This document shows positions 1-5,801 of a DNA stretch of 10,533 nt, in pieces. Made by a program: the position numbers and the translations under genes. Below the pieces are notes generated by a model that did not search any database, was not told the origin of the DNA, and was given only the letters and a program-made list of their open reading frames with translations. The DNA comes from an uncultured Porphyromonadaceae bacterium (lineage in GTDB: Bacteria; Bacteroidota; Bacteroidia; Bacteroidales; Muribaculaceae): positions 1 through 10,533 of the forward strand of contig CAJJOO010000020.1 of NCBI GenBank assembly GCA_905193395.1. Reading direction: 5' to 3'. Within the stretch, counting starts at the first letter, position 1. Each line of letters begins with the position of its first letter.

Positions 1-2
1 TC

Positions 3-56
3 GCGAATATTGGCTTTGATGAATTAATTCGGACGAAGTCGCCGCACTCGAATTAG
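3..56 (+). CDS. Possible 3' end of an unidentified gene (partial)
   Basis: One plus-strand frame is open from the window edge to a TAG at 54-56 and reads ANIGFDELIRTKSPHSN. The other two forward frames close within the first 30 bases. No start is in the window and 17 residues are too few to assign a family, so this could be the tail of a gene starting further left or plain chance. It lies in the same AT-rich context as the next gene and immediately left of the repeat-bearing non-coding stretch. Confidence 0.25.
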   Translation, partial: ANIGFDELIRTKSPHSN

Positions 57-78
57 ATGTATTAATCGCCTCACTTGG

Positions 79-91
79 AGCGGACGTACCG
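79..91 (+). repeat. Half copy of the palindromic repeat
   Basis: AGCGGACGTACCG here matches the first 13 bases of the full repeat at 106 (AGCGGATGTACCG) with one change (C for T). It is followed after 14 bases by that full copy. It lacks the right arm, so it looks like a truncated or partly duplicated copy. Confidence 0.45.
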
Positions 92-105
92 ATTGTGATG
101 CTTGC

Positions 106-133
106 AGCGGATGTACCGTGGTACATCCCTACG
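106..133 (+). repeat. Palindromic intergenic repeat, copy 1
   Basis: The arms GGATGTACC (109-117) and GGTACATCC (120-128) are perfect reverse complements around GT. Flanking bases AGC on the left and CTACG on the right are shared with the copy at 404, so the element has a direction despite its palindromic core. The arm bases next to the loop differ between copies while pairing is kept, the pattern of a mobile or RNA-structured repeat rather than a protein-binding site. Confidence 0.75.
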
Positions 134-174
134 TCCGCCGATGGTTGCTTGTTCAGTAATTCAGGTTTCATTCA

Positions 175-196
175 CAAAATTAAGAATTAATTCTGA
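175..196. repeat. 22-base direct repeat, left copy
   Basis: This 22-base sequence matches 2447-2468 at 21 of 22 positions in the same orientation (difference AATTAATTC versus AATTTATTC). Similarity stops at both ends of the match. The left copy contains the perfect 12-base palindrome AGAATTAATTCT (183-194), which the right copy breaks. Read on the minus strand both copies contain TAATTTTG, a promoter-like -7 box, so some of the match may reflect promoter consensus. Confidence 0.55.
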
Positions 197-340
197 CACA
201 AGGGCCGTAAGTGTCTCAATATTTTCAAAAGCAAAACGACCGACCGCAAATCGAACGGCTTTATCCTGCAATTACGTATCTTCATTTCACTACTTTACTC
301 ATTCAACTGCTACCGTAGATGGTATAGCAAAACAGCAAAG

Positions 341-366
341 CGTAGGGATGCTCCCCGGAGCATCCG
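341..366 (-). repeat. Palindromic intergenic repeat, copy 2 (inverted)
   Basis: The arms GGATGCTCC (346-354) and GGAGCATCC (357-365) pair perfectly around CC. The outer bases CGTAG on the left place it in the opposite orientation to copies 1 and 3. The inner arm sequence differs from the other copies but still pairs, which shows compensating change. Confidence 0.75.
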
Positions 367-403
367 ACAGCAACGCATTTCCCGCTATAAAGCGCTAACT
401 AAC

Positions 404-430
404 AGCGGATGCACCAGCGTGCATCCCTAC
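404..430 (+). repeat. Palindromic intergenic repeat, copy 3
   Basis: The arms GGATGCAC (407-414) and GTGCATCC (419-426) pair perfectly around a 4-base loop. They are flanked by AGC and CTAC as in copy 1 and lie in the same orientation. With copy 2 inverted 37 bases away, the two could also pair with each other. Confidence 0.75.
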
Positions 431-529
431 AATATTTCATTGTTTTAATTGTAATATACCCTCTTCCCTCCGGCGAATGCCGGAAAATACAAGACTACTA
501 CATCTTCCGCCCAAACGACCTCGAAATTT

Positions 530-560
530 TTTGACGCCTCGCAAATTATTCATAAATTTG
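530..560 (+). promoter_or_regulatory. Bacteroidetes-type promoter of the EreA/ChaN-like gene
   Basis: A -33 element TTTG (530-533) is followed after 19 bases by TAAATTTG (553-560), a full match to the TAnnTTTG -7 consensus at the usual spacing. Transcription should start around 564-568, giving a leader of roughly 20 bases before the ATG at 588. Confidence 0.7.
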
Positions 561-587
561 CATTATGTTATCTAATATCAGTTGAAT

Positions 588-2162
588 ATGTTGCAGCGCA
601 CTATAATCACTCTATACATTCTTGTGCTCGCATTTGGAAGTTATGCTCAATCTTTATCTGATTTCAAAATCGAAAAGATTGACAAACAAGTCAAAGATTT
701 CCCACTGGACTCTATCAATCTTTCATCGCCGCTTGATTACTACCTTTCAAGGACTCAAGTACGATTATCCGGCAAATATAGGAATTGGAAAGAAATCTCA
801 ACCTCAATGTTTGATTTCAGCGCCGATATACCTGACGAAGTTATAGACGATGAAACCCGTAATTATATACTTAATGAGAATATTGATTATATCGTCACAT
901 ACCGCGATTCTGTCGCTTCGATTGTAACTCATTCAGATGGAGATGACATTTTCTTTCTGAATAACTGTTGGCTTGAGGACGGAAGATGGGTCAACCGTGG
1001 TCAGGGGATAGCCGACAGTTGGAATGATGCACAAGAGCAGTTGTTTGAACAACTTCCGGAGGCATTATATAATTTACCTCGTGTCGCTGTAATCAACAAC
1101 CTGCCAAAGGATGTAACTCCGTTCCTTTCCTACATATCCGATATTGGTCTTTCTCCCGAAAATTTTCTTTTGGAAATGTTGAGTACTCATAGATTGGTTA
1201 TCAACGGCGAATATCATCGCAGAAAAGTTTCATGGGATATGCTCATGCGCCTTATCTCACTTCCCGATTTTGCCGATAAGGTAGGTTGTATTTTTATGGA
1301 ACTTCCTTCATGGCATCAAACGACAATGGATAGTTTTATGAGTTGTGACACACTCAATAATAATCTGATATTTCAAATTTTCATGGATGAACAGTTAAAC
1401 GGTTGGTGGGACCGAGGCGAATACGAGTTTCTATGCAAATTATGGGAACTAAATCATTCTTTGCCTGAAAACAAGAAAATCCGTGTTGTGTTAGCCGATT
1501 ATCAAATTCCGTATTCGAAAATCACCAGACGAGAAGATACCCGCACAATGGAAGACAGAAATACCCACATGGCTAATATAGTAGTAAACACCATCGAAAA
1601 TTCCTCTGACAAGAGAAATAACTTGTTCCTTGTCGGTTGCGGCCATGCCTATAAATCAAATCAAGCGGGATATGCTTCTGCTGCTGATGGAAAAGAATCA
1701 GAACTGACAGCAGGCGCACAGATAACAAAGGCTCTGGGTAGCGATCAGGTTTTCATCGTATATCAGCACAGATTGTCCGACGACAATCACGGAGGTAATA
1801 AGACACCTATTCGCGGCGGTATTTTCGATACTGCATTTGAACTCAATGGGAATAAGCCTATTGGTTTCAAACTGGCTAATTCGCCATTCGGAGAAGAACC
1901 ATTTGATGGTATTTACGAAATCAAATACAAAACCGCCACAGGCCGTTATCAGGACAATTTTGACGGTTACATCTTCTTGTGCCCTTTGACTGACGAACCC
2001 AAGGCTATTCCCCTTATCGAATTATTTACAGACGAATTTGTCGCTGAAATGCAACGCCGAGCATCAGTTTTCGGATATGAGAACTTGAAACGCATCTGGT
2101 TTGGTAAAACATCATCAGAACTGACCAAAGAATATATTATACAAACTCTTCTTAACGAATAA
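588..2162 (+). CDS. Exported EreA/ChaN-like (TraB/Tiki superfamily) protein
   Basis: The product is 524 residues from the ATG at 588; a TTG two codons earlier is possible but less likely. Residues 1-21 form a signal peptide (hydrophobic stretch, end SYAQ) with no lipobox Cys, so it is probably periplasmic or secreted. The first 190 residues match nothing I recognise. From about 200 on there is an EreA/ChaN-like pattern: a strand ending in GEYH (Glu208, His210), a hydrophobic strand ending MELPS (Glu238), LADYQ (Asp304) and a strand into GCGHA (His353). In erythromycin esterase and ChaN-like families the equivalent Glu and His residues are catalytic or bind metal or haem. Substrate is unknown, and resistance should not be assumed. 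The last 130 residues are an unassigned tail. The gene is markedly more AT-rich than those from 2480 on, suggesting acquisition. Its stop codon coincides with the end of dinD homology, so its C-terminus may have been remade at a junction. Confidence 0.75.
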   Translation: MLQRTIITLYILVLAFGSYAQSLSDFKIEKIDKQVKDFPLDSINLSSPLDYYLSRTQVRLSGKYRNWKEISTSMFDFSADIPDEVIDDETRNYILNENIDYIVTYRDSVASIVTHSDGDDIFFLNNCWLEDGRWVNRGQGIADSWNDAQEQLFEQLPEALYNLPRVAVINNLPKDVTPFLSYISDIGLSPENFLLEMLSTHRLVINGEYHRRKVSWDMLMRLISLPDFADKVGCIFMELPSWHQTTMDSFMSCDTLNNNLIFQIFMDEQLNGWWDRGEYEFLCKLWELNHSLPENKKIRVVLADYQIPYSKITRREDTRTMEDRNTHMANIVVNTIENSSDKRNNLFLVGCGHAYKSNQAGYASAADGKESELTAGAQITKALGSDQVFIVYQHRLSDDNHGGNKTPIRGGIFDTAFELNGNKPIGFKLANSPFGEEPFDGIYEIKYKTATGRYQDNFDGYIFLCPLTDEPKAIPLIELFTDEFVAEMQRRASVFGYENLKRIWFGKTSSELTKEYIIQTLLNE

Positions 2163-2396
2163 CCGCCTTTGCCAATCTCAATAATTTTGCTGACGTCAGC
2201 AAAATGATCAGCGACTGATAACTCCAGCATTGGCGGCTGACTCCTTGGCTTTTTCAATTATAATTGCGAAGTTTCGCCACTGCCCATAGCCCATTACCGG
2301 CGCCAGTTCTCGTGCGCTCCAACATTCCACTCCATCGTATTCAATTGCAATGGATTCAAAACTGTTGAACTGTTCCTGTATTTCGTTTGCTTTCAT
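2163..2396 (-). pseudogene. dinD: dinD remnant, frameshifted and truncated
   Basis: Reading leftward from the ATG at 2396, the protein begins MKANEIQEQFNSFESIAIEY and continues through EYDGVECWSARELAPVMGYG, IIIEKAKESAANAG and V. This is the N-terminal pattern of DNA-damage-inducible protein D (WSARxL..LGY..W.NF...I.KAKE...NAG). The frame then stops at 2208-2210. Skipping one base (about 2219) restores the family reading as VADHFADVSKIIEIGKGG, ending at 2163. So about 80 of roughly 280 codons remain, with a one-base insertion and no C-terminal part. Homology ends at the base next to the stop codon of the convergent EreA/ChaN-like gene. In E. coli DinD is SOS-induced and inhibits RecA activities; this copy cannot make the full protein. 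A 58-residue product is conceivable but unlikely to work. Confidence 0.85.
2184..2205. repeat. Perfect 22-base palindrome inside the dinD remnant
   Basis: The arms ATTTTGCTG (2184-2192) and CAGCAAAAT (2197-2205) are exact reverse complements around ACGT, which is itself self-complementary. The site lies 22 bases after the stop of the EreA/ChaN-like gene. As RNA it folds to a 9-base-pair hairpin with an A-rich left side and a T-poor right side, so it is at best a weak bidirectional terminator. In dinD the same bases encode HFADVSK, so it may have arisen from coding sequence. Confidence 0.6.
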
Positions 2397-2415
2397 ATCA
2401 AAACAAAATCTTCAC

Positions 2416-2435
2416 AGCATCATCTGGTTGATGCT
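2416..2435. repeat. Short hairpin between esterase and dinD remnant
   Basis: The arms AGCATCA (2416-2422) and TGATGCT (2429-2435) pair over a 6-base loop. On the minus strand, T-rich sequence (ATTTTGTTTTG) follows a few bases later. It could be a weak terminator for the minus-strand esterase that ends at 2480, or part of the old dinD leader or operator. I see no clear SOS box. Confidence 0.35.
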
Positions 2436-2446
2436 CGCTTATGTTG

Positions 2447-2468
2447 CAAAATTAAGAATTTATTCTGA
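2447..2468. repeat. 22-base direct repeat, right copy; includes a -7 box facing dinD
   Basis: This is the partner of 175-196, with 21 of 22 identical bases. On the minus strand 2454-2447 reads TAATTTTG, matching the TAnnTTTG box, about 50 bases before the dinD ATG. No convincing -33 element is visible at the right distance. The site is therefore either the remains of the dinD promoter, a recombination repeat, or both. Confidence 0.5.
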
Positions 2469-2479
2469 TAAAGAATTCG

Positions 2480-3628
2480 CTAATACCTCATTATTTTAAC
2501 TTTGACATTGCCGCGGATATATACTCCCGGCGACGGATCTAAGGCAACCTGACGGCCGGAAAGGTCGTAGAGTGGGCTGTCGGCAGGCGCCGATTCTGTT
2601 TCAACGTCGGCGATGCCGTCGGAAAAATTGCTTAGTAAAAAGGTCAGCGGCCGCGCGGCTCGTTGTTGCCAGAACCATTCGTTATGGCCGGCTCCGGCTG
2701 CATCATAAGTCATCAATGTGCCGTCGGCAACGCTGTATCCATGGTTGCCGGCGATTTTGCGAGCCTCGGATTCGTAGGTCTGATAATCGGCGTCCCAACC
2801 CGTAGTACCCTGGTCAAGATAGAGTTTATATTCCTCGGTCTCGGGCAAGTTTGCGGCCACGTAATCAAGAATGGCCCGGGCGCATATCGGATCGTCCTGA
2901 ATACTATAATCGGCGTTCATTTTGAACGAACCGATCCAGTGCGTCGACATGCAGGCGGCGCCCCCGAAAGTTTCCGGATATTCGCAAAGGAGGTATAATG
3001 ATGCCAACGCACCCATCGACGACCCCATGGCAAAGGTGTGATTGCGGTCGGGAAGGGTGTTATAGAGTTCGTCAATCAGCGGCTTGAGTTCGGTAGCCAC
3101 AAATGATGCATGCTCGTCGCCATAGAACCCGGCTAGGCACGTTTCCCATATCAGCGAGGCATCCTTGCCGGCTTCGGGGATATAACCGGCGGCTTTTTCG
3201 GGGAAATAATCGTTAGGGCGCAGATTCTTCGAGCCTCGGTTATGAATACCCACAATAATCGGAGACACGATTTTTCCGGCCCCGGCAAGGTTTGCCGCAG
3301 TCATGTCCAGTTCCCACGCAACCGTGGAAAAGGACAGCGCCGGGTCGAAAAGATTCTGCCCGTCATGAACATAAACCACGGGATAACTGTCGGCCGAGGC
3401 GGCATCGTAGGCCGGCGGAAACCAGACGTCAACAATCATCCGGTCGCCCAGCGACTCCGAATTTACAATCAGCCGCGTGGCCGTCCCGGGACTCACCGCC
3501 GGAAACTGTTCCTCCGGGGCCACGGTATATTCCGGCAAAGAGGCTCCGGCTTGGGCCGCACTGAACAGGCCGAAACCAAACGCCAGCGCTCGCCAACCGC
3601 ATGCAATATGTGAAAACAAATTCTTCAT
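2480..3628 (-). CDS. Exported putative esterase (alpha/beta hydrolase, PF00756-like)
   Basis: The protein has 382 residues. Residues 1-27 look like a signal peptide (MKNLF..., hydrophobic run, AQA). The core shows esterase D/CE1-type marks: PVVYVHDGQNLFD (83-95), the nucleophile elbow GSSMG (Ser204), DQGTTGWD with Asp272 as likely acid, and GAGHNEW with His315 as likely base. All three catalytic positions appear present, so it should be an active carboxyl-ester hydrolase. Relatives release feruloyl or acetyl groups from polysaccharides or cleave siderophore or other esters, and the substrate cannot be told here. After about residue 340 a tail LYDLSGRQV...GVYIRGNVKVKIMRY resembles the end of a type IX secretion C-terminal domain, which suggests surface export. 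It is much shorter than a full domain of 70-80 residues. The gene has its own promoter and stands alone, with the dinD remnant downstream in the same direction. Confidence 0.85.
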   Translation of the reverse strand: MKNLFSHIACGWRALAFGFGLFSAAQAGASLPEYTVAPEEQFPAVSPGTATRLIVNSESLGDRMIVDVWFPPAYDAASADSYPVVYVHDGQNLFDPALSFSTVAWELDMTAANLAGAGKIVSPIIVGIHNRGSKNLRPNDYFPEKAAGYIPEAGKDASLIWETCLAGFYGDEHASFVATELKPLIDELYNTLPDRNHTFAMGSSMGALASLYLLCEYPETFGGAACMSTHWIGSFKMNADYSIQDDPICARAILDYVAANLPETEEYKLYLDQGTTGWDADYQTYESEARKIAGNHGYSVADGTLMTYDAAGAGHNEWFWQQRAARPLTFLLSNFSDGIADVETESAPADSPLYDLSGRQVALDPSPGVYIRGNVKVKIMRY

Positions 3629-3648
3629 AAGTAAAAACTTTTCTACTG

Positions 3649-3656
3649 CAAAGGTA
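3649..3656 (-). promoter_or_regulatory. -7 box of the esterase promoter
   Basis: TACCTTTG on the minus strand matches TAnnTTTG and sits 20 bases before the esterase ATG at 3628. The expected -33 position falls within the hairpin at 3663-3691 and shows no TTTG, so promoter strength is uncertain. Confidence 0.5.
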
Positions 3657-3662
3657 AATAAA

Positions 3663-3691
3663 AAAACTCCGATTCTTCACGAGTCGGAGTT
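3663..3691 (-). terminator. Orphan intrinsic terminator upstream of the esterase
   Basis: The arms AAACTCCGA (3663-3671) and TCGGAGTTT (3683-3691) pair perfectly over an 11-base loop. On the minus strand the stem is followed by seven T and then ATTT, the form of a rho-independent terminator. No gene on the minus strand to its right ends here: the next feature is the start of purT on the other strand. It either shields the esterase from upstream transcription, ends an unseen small RNA from 3692-3900, or belongs to a lost gene. Confidence 0.65.
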
Positions 3692-3895
3692 TCTTTATCT
3701 AATCAAAAAAGCGAATTAAATACTATAGCGTTTCAGTCTTGAATTTGAAAAAGTTGTTGTCGTTTCAATGGTGCCTTTTGCGGCCTTTCTGATACTATGA
3801 CTCTGCCCGTGCGGCAAGGTTTAAACCGTCCGATAAATTTAACATATTTTTACATCAAACACACCTCTCCGTTTTTCCGGAACGGCTTTTATTTG
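3692..3895. other. Intergenic stretch between esterase and purT, no gene seen
   Basis: With the terminator and promoters this completes a 314-base gap (3629-3942) between divergent genes. The only open frames are 41 codons on plus (from 3797) and 16 on minus (from 3845), neither with recognisable content. No TAnnTTTG box facing left is visible, so a small RNA ending at the terminator is not directly supported. I see no purine riboswitch fold in front of purT. Confidence 0.5.
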
Positions 3896-3903
3896 TACCT
3901 TTG
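3896..3903 (+). promoter_or_regulatory. -7 box of the purT promoter
   Basis: TACCTTTG matches TAnnTTTG exactly and lies 39 bases before the purT ATG. It is the same 8-mer as the esterase box on the other strand. The -33 region has only a T run (3872-3876) in place of TTTG. Confidence 0.55.
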
Positions 3904-3942
3904 TAGGCAAATTCAACTCTAAAACAACGAATATTCCATCTG

Positions 3943-5133
3943 ATGACACGTATCGGTACGTCCGGCACACCCGAGGGTGTAAAGGCAATGCTGCTCGGCA
4001 GCGGTGAGTTAGGTAAAGAAGTGGCTATCGAACTGCAGCGCCTCGGCATCGAGGTTGTGGCCTGCGACAAATATGCCGGCGCCCCGGCCATGCATGTGGC
4101 CGACAGCGCGCGCGTTTTCGACATGCTCGACCCCAAGGCCCTGCGCAAGGCCGTCGAGGAAGAAAAGCCAGGGCACATTATCCCCGAAGTGGAGGCTATC
4201 GCCACCCCGGAACTGATTGAACTCGAAAAGGAAGGCTTCCACGTGACGCCGACAGCCCGCGCCGCCCGGCTCACCATGAACCGCGAGGGCATCCGCCGCC
4301 TGGCCGCCGAGGAACTGGGCCTGCCCACCTCGCGCTACAGATTCGCCGATACCCGCGCCGAATTCGAGGCTGCCGTCGGCGAAATAGGCTTCCCTTGCAT
4401 TGTCAAGCCCGTGATGAGTTCGTCGGGCCACGGCCAGTCACTGCTCCGCGGCAGCGACGACATCGAGGCCGCATGGAACGAGGCCCAGGCCGGCGGACGT
4501 GCCGGCGCCGGCCGCGTGATTGTCGAGGGCTTCGTCGATTTCGACTATGAAATCACCCTGCTGACAGTCCGTTCGGTTTCGGGCACGCGTTTCTGCGAAC
4601 CCGTCGGCCACGTGCAGGTCAACGGCGACTACCGCGAATCCTGGCAGCCCCAGGCCATGTCGCCCCTCGCCCTGGAACGCGCCCAGGAGATTGCCCGCGC
4701 CATCACCGACGCCCTGGGCGGTTACGGCATCTTCGGTGTGGAACTGTTCGTCAAGGGCGACGAGGTGATTTTCAGCGAGGTGTCGCCGCGCCCGCACGAC
4801 ACCGGCATGGTGACGATGATTTCTCAGGACCTCAGCGAATTTGCCCTGCACGCCCGCGCCCTCACAGGCCTGCCCGTGCCTGCCATTCGTTTCTACGGCC
4901 CGTCGGCATCGCGCGCCATTGTGGTCGAGGGCGACAGCGACCGCGTCACCTTCGGCAACCTCGATAAGGTTCTTGAGGAGGAAGGCGTCCAGTTGCGCCT
5001 TTTCGGCAAACCCGAGGTCAGGGGCCACCGCCGCATGGGCGTAATCCTTGCCACGGCCGATTCCACCGCCGAGGCCCGCGAGAAAACCCTCCGCGCCATC
5101 AACAAACTTGAAATAACCCTTGGCCAGCGATGA
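3943..5133 (+). CDS. purT: Formate-dependent phosphoribosylglycinamide formyltransferase (PurT)
   Basis: PurT makes formyl-GAR from GAR, formate and ATP, the folate-independent third step of purine synthesis in the cytoplasm. The product has 396 residues, close to the 392 of E. coli PurT. It has the expected order: an N-terminal GSGELGKE loop (19-26) of the pre-ATP-grasp domain, the ATP-grasp region with [11 protein letters not shown] (156-166), GIFGVELFV with Glu267 and [15 protein letters not shown] (277-291) carrying metal- and substrate-binding residues, and a C-terminal RMGVILATA domain. E. coli-type proteins often have Lys where this one has His163, a minor variation. The ATG at 3943 is the first in frame after the promoter box. 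The stop overlaps the next gene's start by four bases (ATGA), so the two are translationally coupled. Confidence 0.97.
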   Translation: MTRIGTSGTPEGVKAMLLGSGELGKEVAIELQRLGIEVVACDKYAGAPAMHVADSARVFDMLDPKALRKAVEEEKPGHIIPEVEAIATPELIELEKEGFHVTPTARAARLTMNREGIRRLAAEELGLPTSRYRFADTRAEFEAAVGEIGFPCIVKPVMSSSGHGQSLLRGSDDIEAAWNEAQAGGRAGAGRVIVEGFVDFDYEITLLTVRSVSGTRFCEPVGHVQVNGDYRESWQPQAMSPLALERAQEIARAITDALGGYGIFGVELFVKGDEVIFSEVSPRPHDTGMVTMISQDLSEFALHARALTGLPVPAIRFYGPSASRAIVVEGDSDRVTFGNLDKVLEEEGVQLRLFGKPEVRGHRRMGVILATADSTAEAREKTLRAINKLEITLGQR

Positions 5134-5483
5134 ATACCGATGAACTCCGCCGCCTCACGCTGATGATGCGCTATTCCGACGACGCCCGCGCCGACATCGC
5201 CCTGACACCCGAGCGCACCTACTACCGCTTCGCCACCGATACCACCATCGAGGACGGCGAAGTGGCGGCCGTGCCAGATTTCGCCGCTGCGGCGGCCTCG
5301 ATTGTCGAGGCTGCGCGCCCGCTCGATGGCGAAACGCCCCTGCCCGCGGAAATGAAAGTCCAGTTGTTCGTCAACAACCGGCTTGACACCACCCCTGTCA
5401 CCGAGCAGGCCCTGCGCCGCATGGTCGAGGCATTGCAGCCGCTGGCCGCCGAATTCGCCTTCCTGCGCGGATTTGTGCAATAA
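5130..5483 (+). CDS. Unknown 117-residue protein coupled to purT
   Basis: I do not recognise this protein. It is Ala-, Glu/Asp- and Arg-rich, with no signal peptide, membrane segment or Cys, so it should be a small soluble cytoplasmic protein. The segments [28 protein letters not shown] and [12 protein letters not shown] look like a strand followed by helices. The start overlaps the purT stop as ATGA, and codon use is as GC-rich as purT, so it is very probably a real gene made from the purT message. Coupling suggests, without proving, a role tied to purine or formate metabolism or simply co-expression. Confidence 0.8.
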   Translation: MNTDELRRLTLMMRYSDDARADIALTPERTYYRFATDTTIEDGEVAAVPDFAAAAASIVEAARPLDGETPLPAEMKVQLFVNNRLDTTPVTEQALRRMVEALQPLAAEFAFLRGFVQ

Positions 5484-5568
5484 CTCCCGGCCAATAACAA
5501 ATAACAAATGTCTGCGGCCGGAGCGCATTGCCCCGGCGTGAACCCTGCGGGACCGGCAGTTGTTGATT

Positions 5569-5622
5569 ATGAAAAAATCATCTACTGCCAACCTTCTTAC
5601 TAAAAAAGTCCCGCTATCATGA
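5569..5622 (+). CDS. 17-codon mini-ORF (possible leader peptide)
   Basis: An ATG at 5569 opens a 17-residue frame, MKKSSTANLLTKKVPLS, whose TGA at 5620-5622 overlaps the ATG of the next small gene (ATGA). Its leader is more AT-rich than the surrounding genes. The overlap could couple translation of the two or let the first ORF regulate the second. No amino-acid run or attenuator hairpin of a classic leader is visible. It may be only untranslated leader with a chance frame. Confidence 0.35.
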   Translation: MKKSSTANLLTKKVPLS

Positions 5623-5801
5623 TACAACCGCAACGACCAAACCGCACGATAGGCAAGACGGCCCTGGTTCTGGCCCTCATCATCGGGGCGCTTGCATGCT
5701 ATCATTTCTCAAACTGGTGGCCGGCTCACAAGGCCGAAATGGCCCGTGCCGAAGCCGTGCAAGATTCAATCGCAGCCCGTGCCGAGGCCATGGCCCGCTG
5801 A
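5619..5801 (+). CDS. Small single-helix membrane protein (60 residues)
   Basis: The protein has a basic N-terminus (residues 1-13, QPQRPNRTIGK), one hydrophobic helix (about 14-31, TALVLALIIGALACYHF), an aromatic boundary FSNWWP, and a charged helical tail KAEMARAEAVQDSIAARAEAMAR. By the positive-inside rule the tail lies outside the cytoplasm. It is not a family I can name. The last 36 bases run through the end of tatD on the other strand, so the two 3' ends overlap. No TAnnTTTG box is seen between 5484 and 5619, so it may be read from the purT promoter. Confidence 0.6.
   Translation: MIQPQRPNRTIGKTALVLALIIGALACYHFSNWWPAHKAEMARAEAVQDSIAARAEAMAR

Larger units (their letters stand above)
57..587. 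other. Non-coding AT-rich stretch with palindromic repeats
   Basis: This stretch of about 530 bases has no believable gene. The only long open frame (102-398) begins inside a palindromic repeat, encodes low-complexity Ser/Thr-rich sequence and has no promoter. It does hold three palindromic repeats (106-133, 341-366, 404-430), a half repeat (79-91), one copy of a 22-base sequence seen again at 2447-2468, and at its right end the promoter of the next gene. Confidence 0.7.

Noticed and set aside
102..398. 98-codon open frame on plus
   Set aside because: It begins inside a palindromic repeat, passes through a second one, and has no promoter or recognisable protein content.
341..430. Possible CRISPR array from closely spaced repeats
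   Set aside because: The copies alternate in orientation, differ in the arms and are irregularly spaced (about 208 and 37 bases), and no cas gene is present.
588..2162. Calling the exported protein a macrolide resistance gene
   Set aside because: Only general superfamily motifs are visible; it has a signal peptide and extra domains, so a resistance function is not supported.
3797..3922. 41-codon frame just before purT
   Set aside because: It passes through the purT promoter box and ends in the purT leader; the protein shows nothing recognisable.
4893..5705. 270-codon minus-strand frame opposite purT and the next gene
   Set aside because: It is an antisense shadow in GC-rich coding sequence: it runs across two real genes and a gap, and its residues are low-complexity Arg/Gly.
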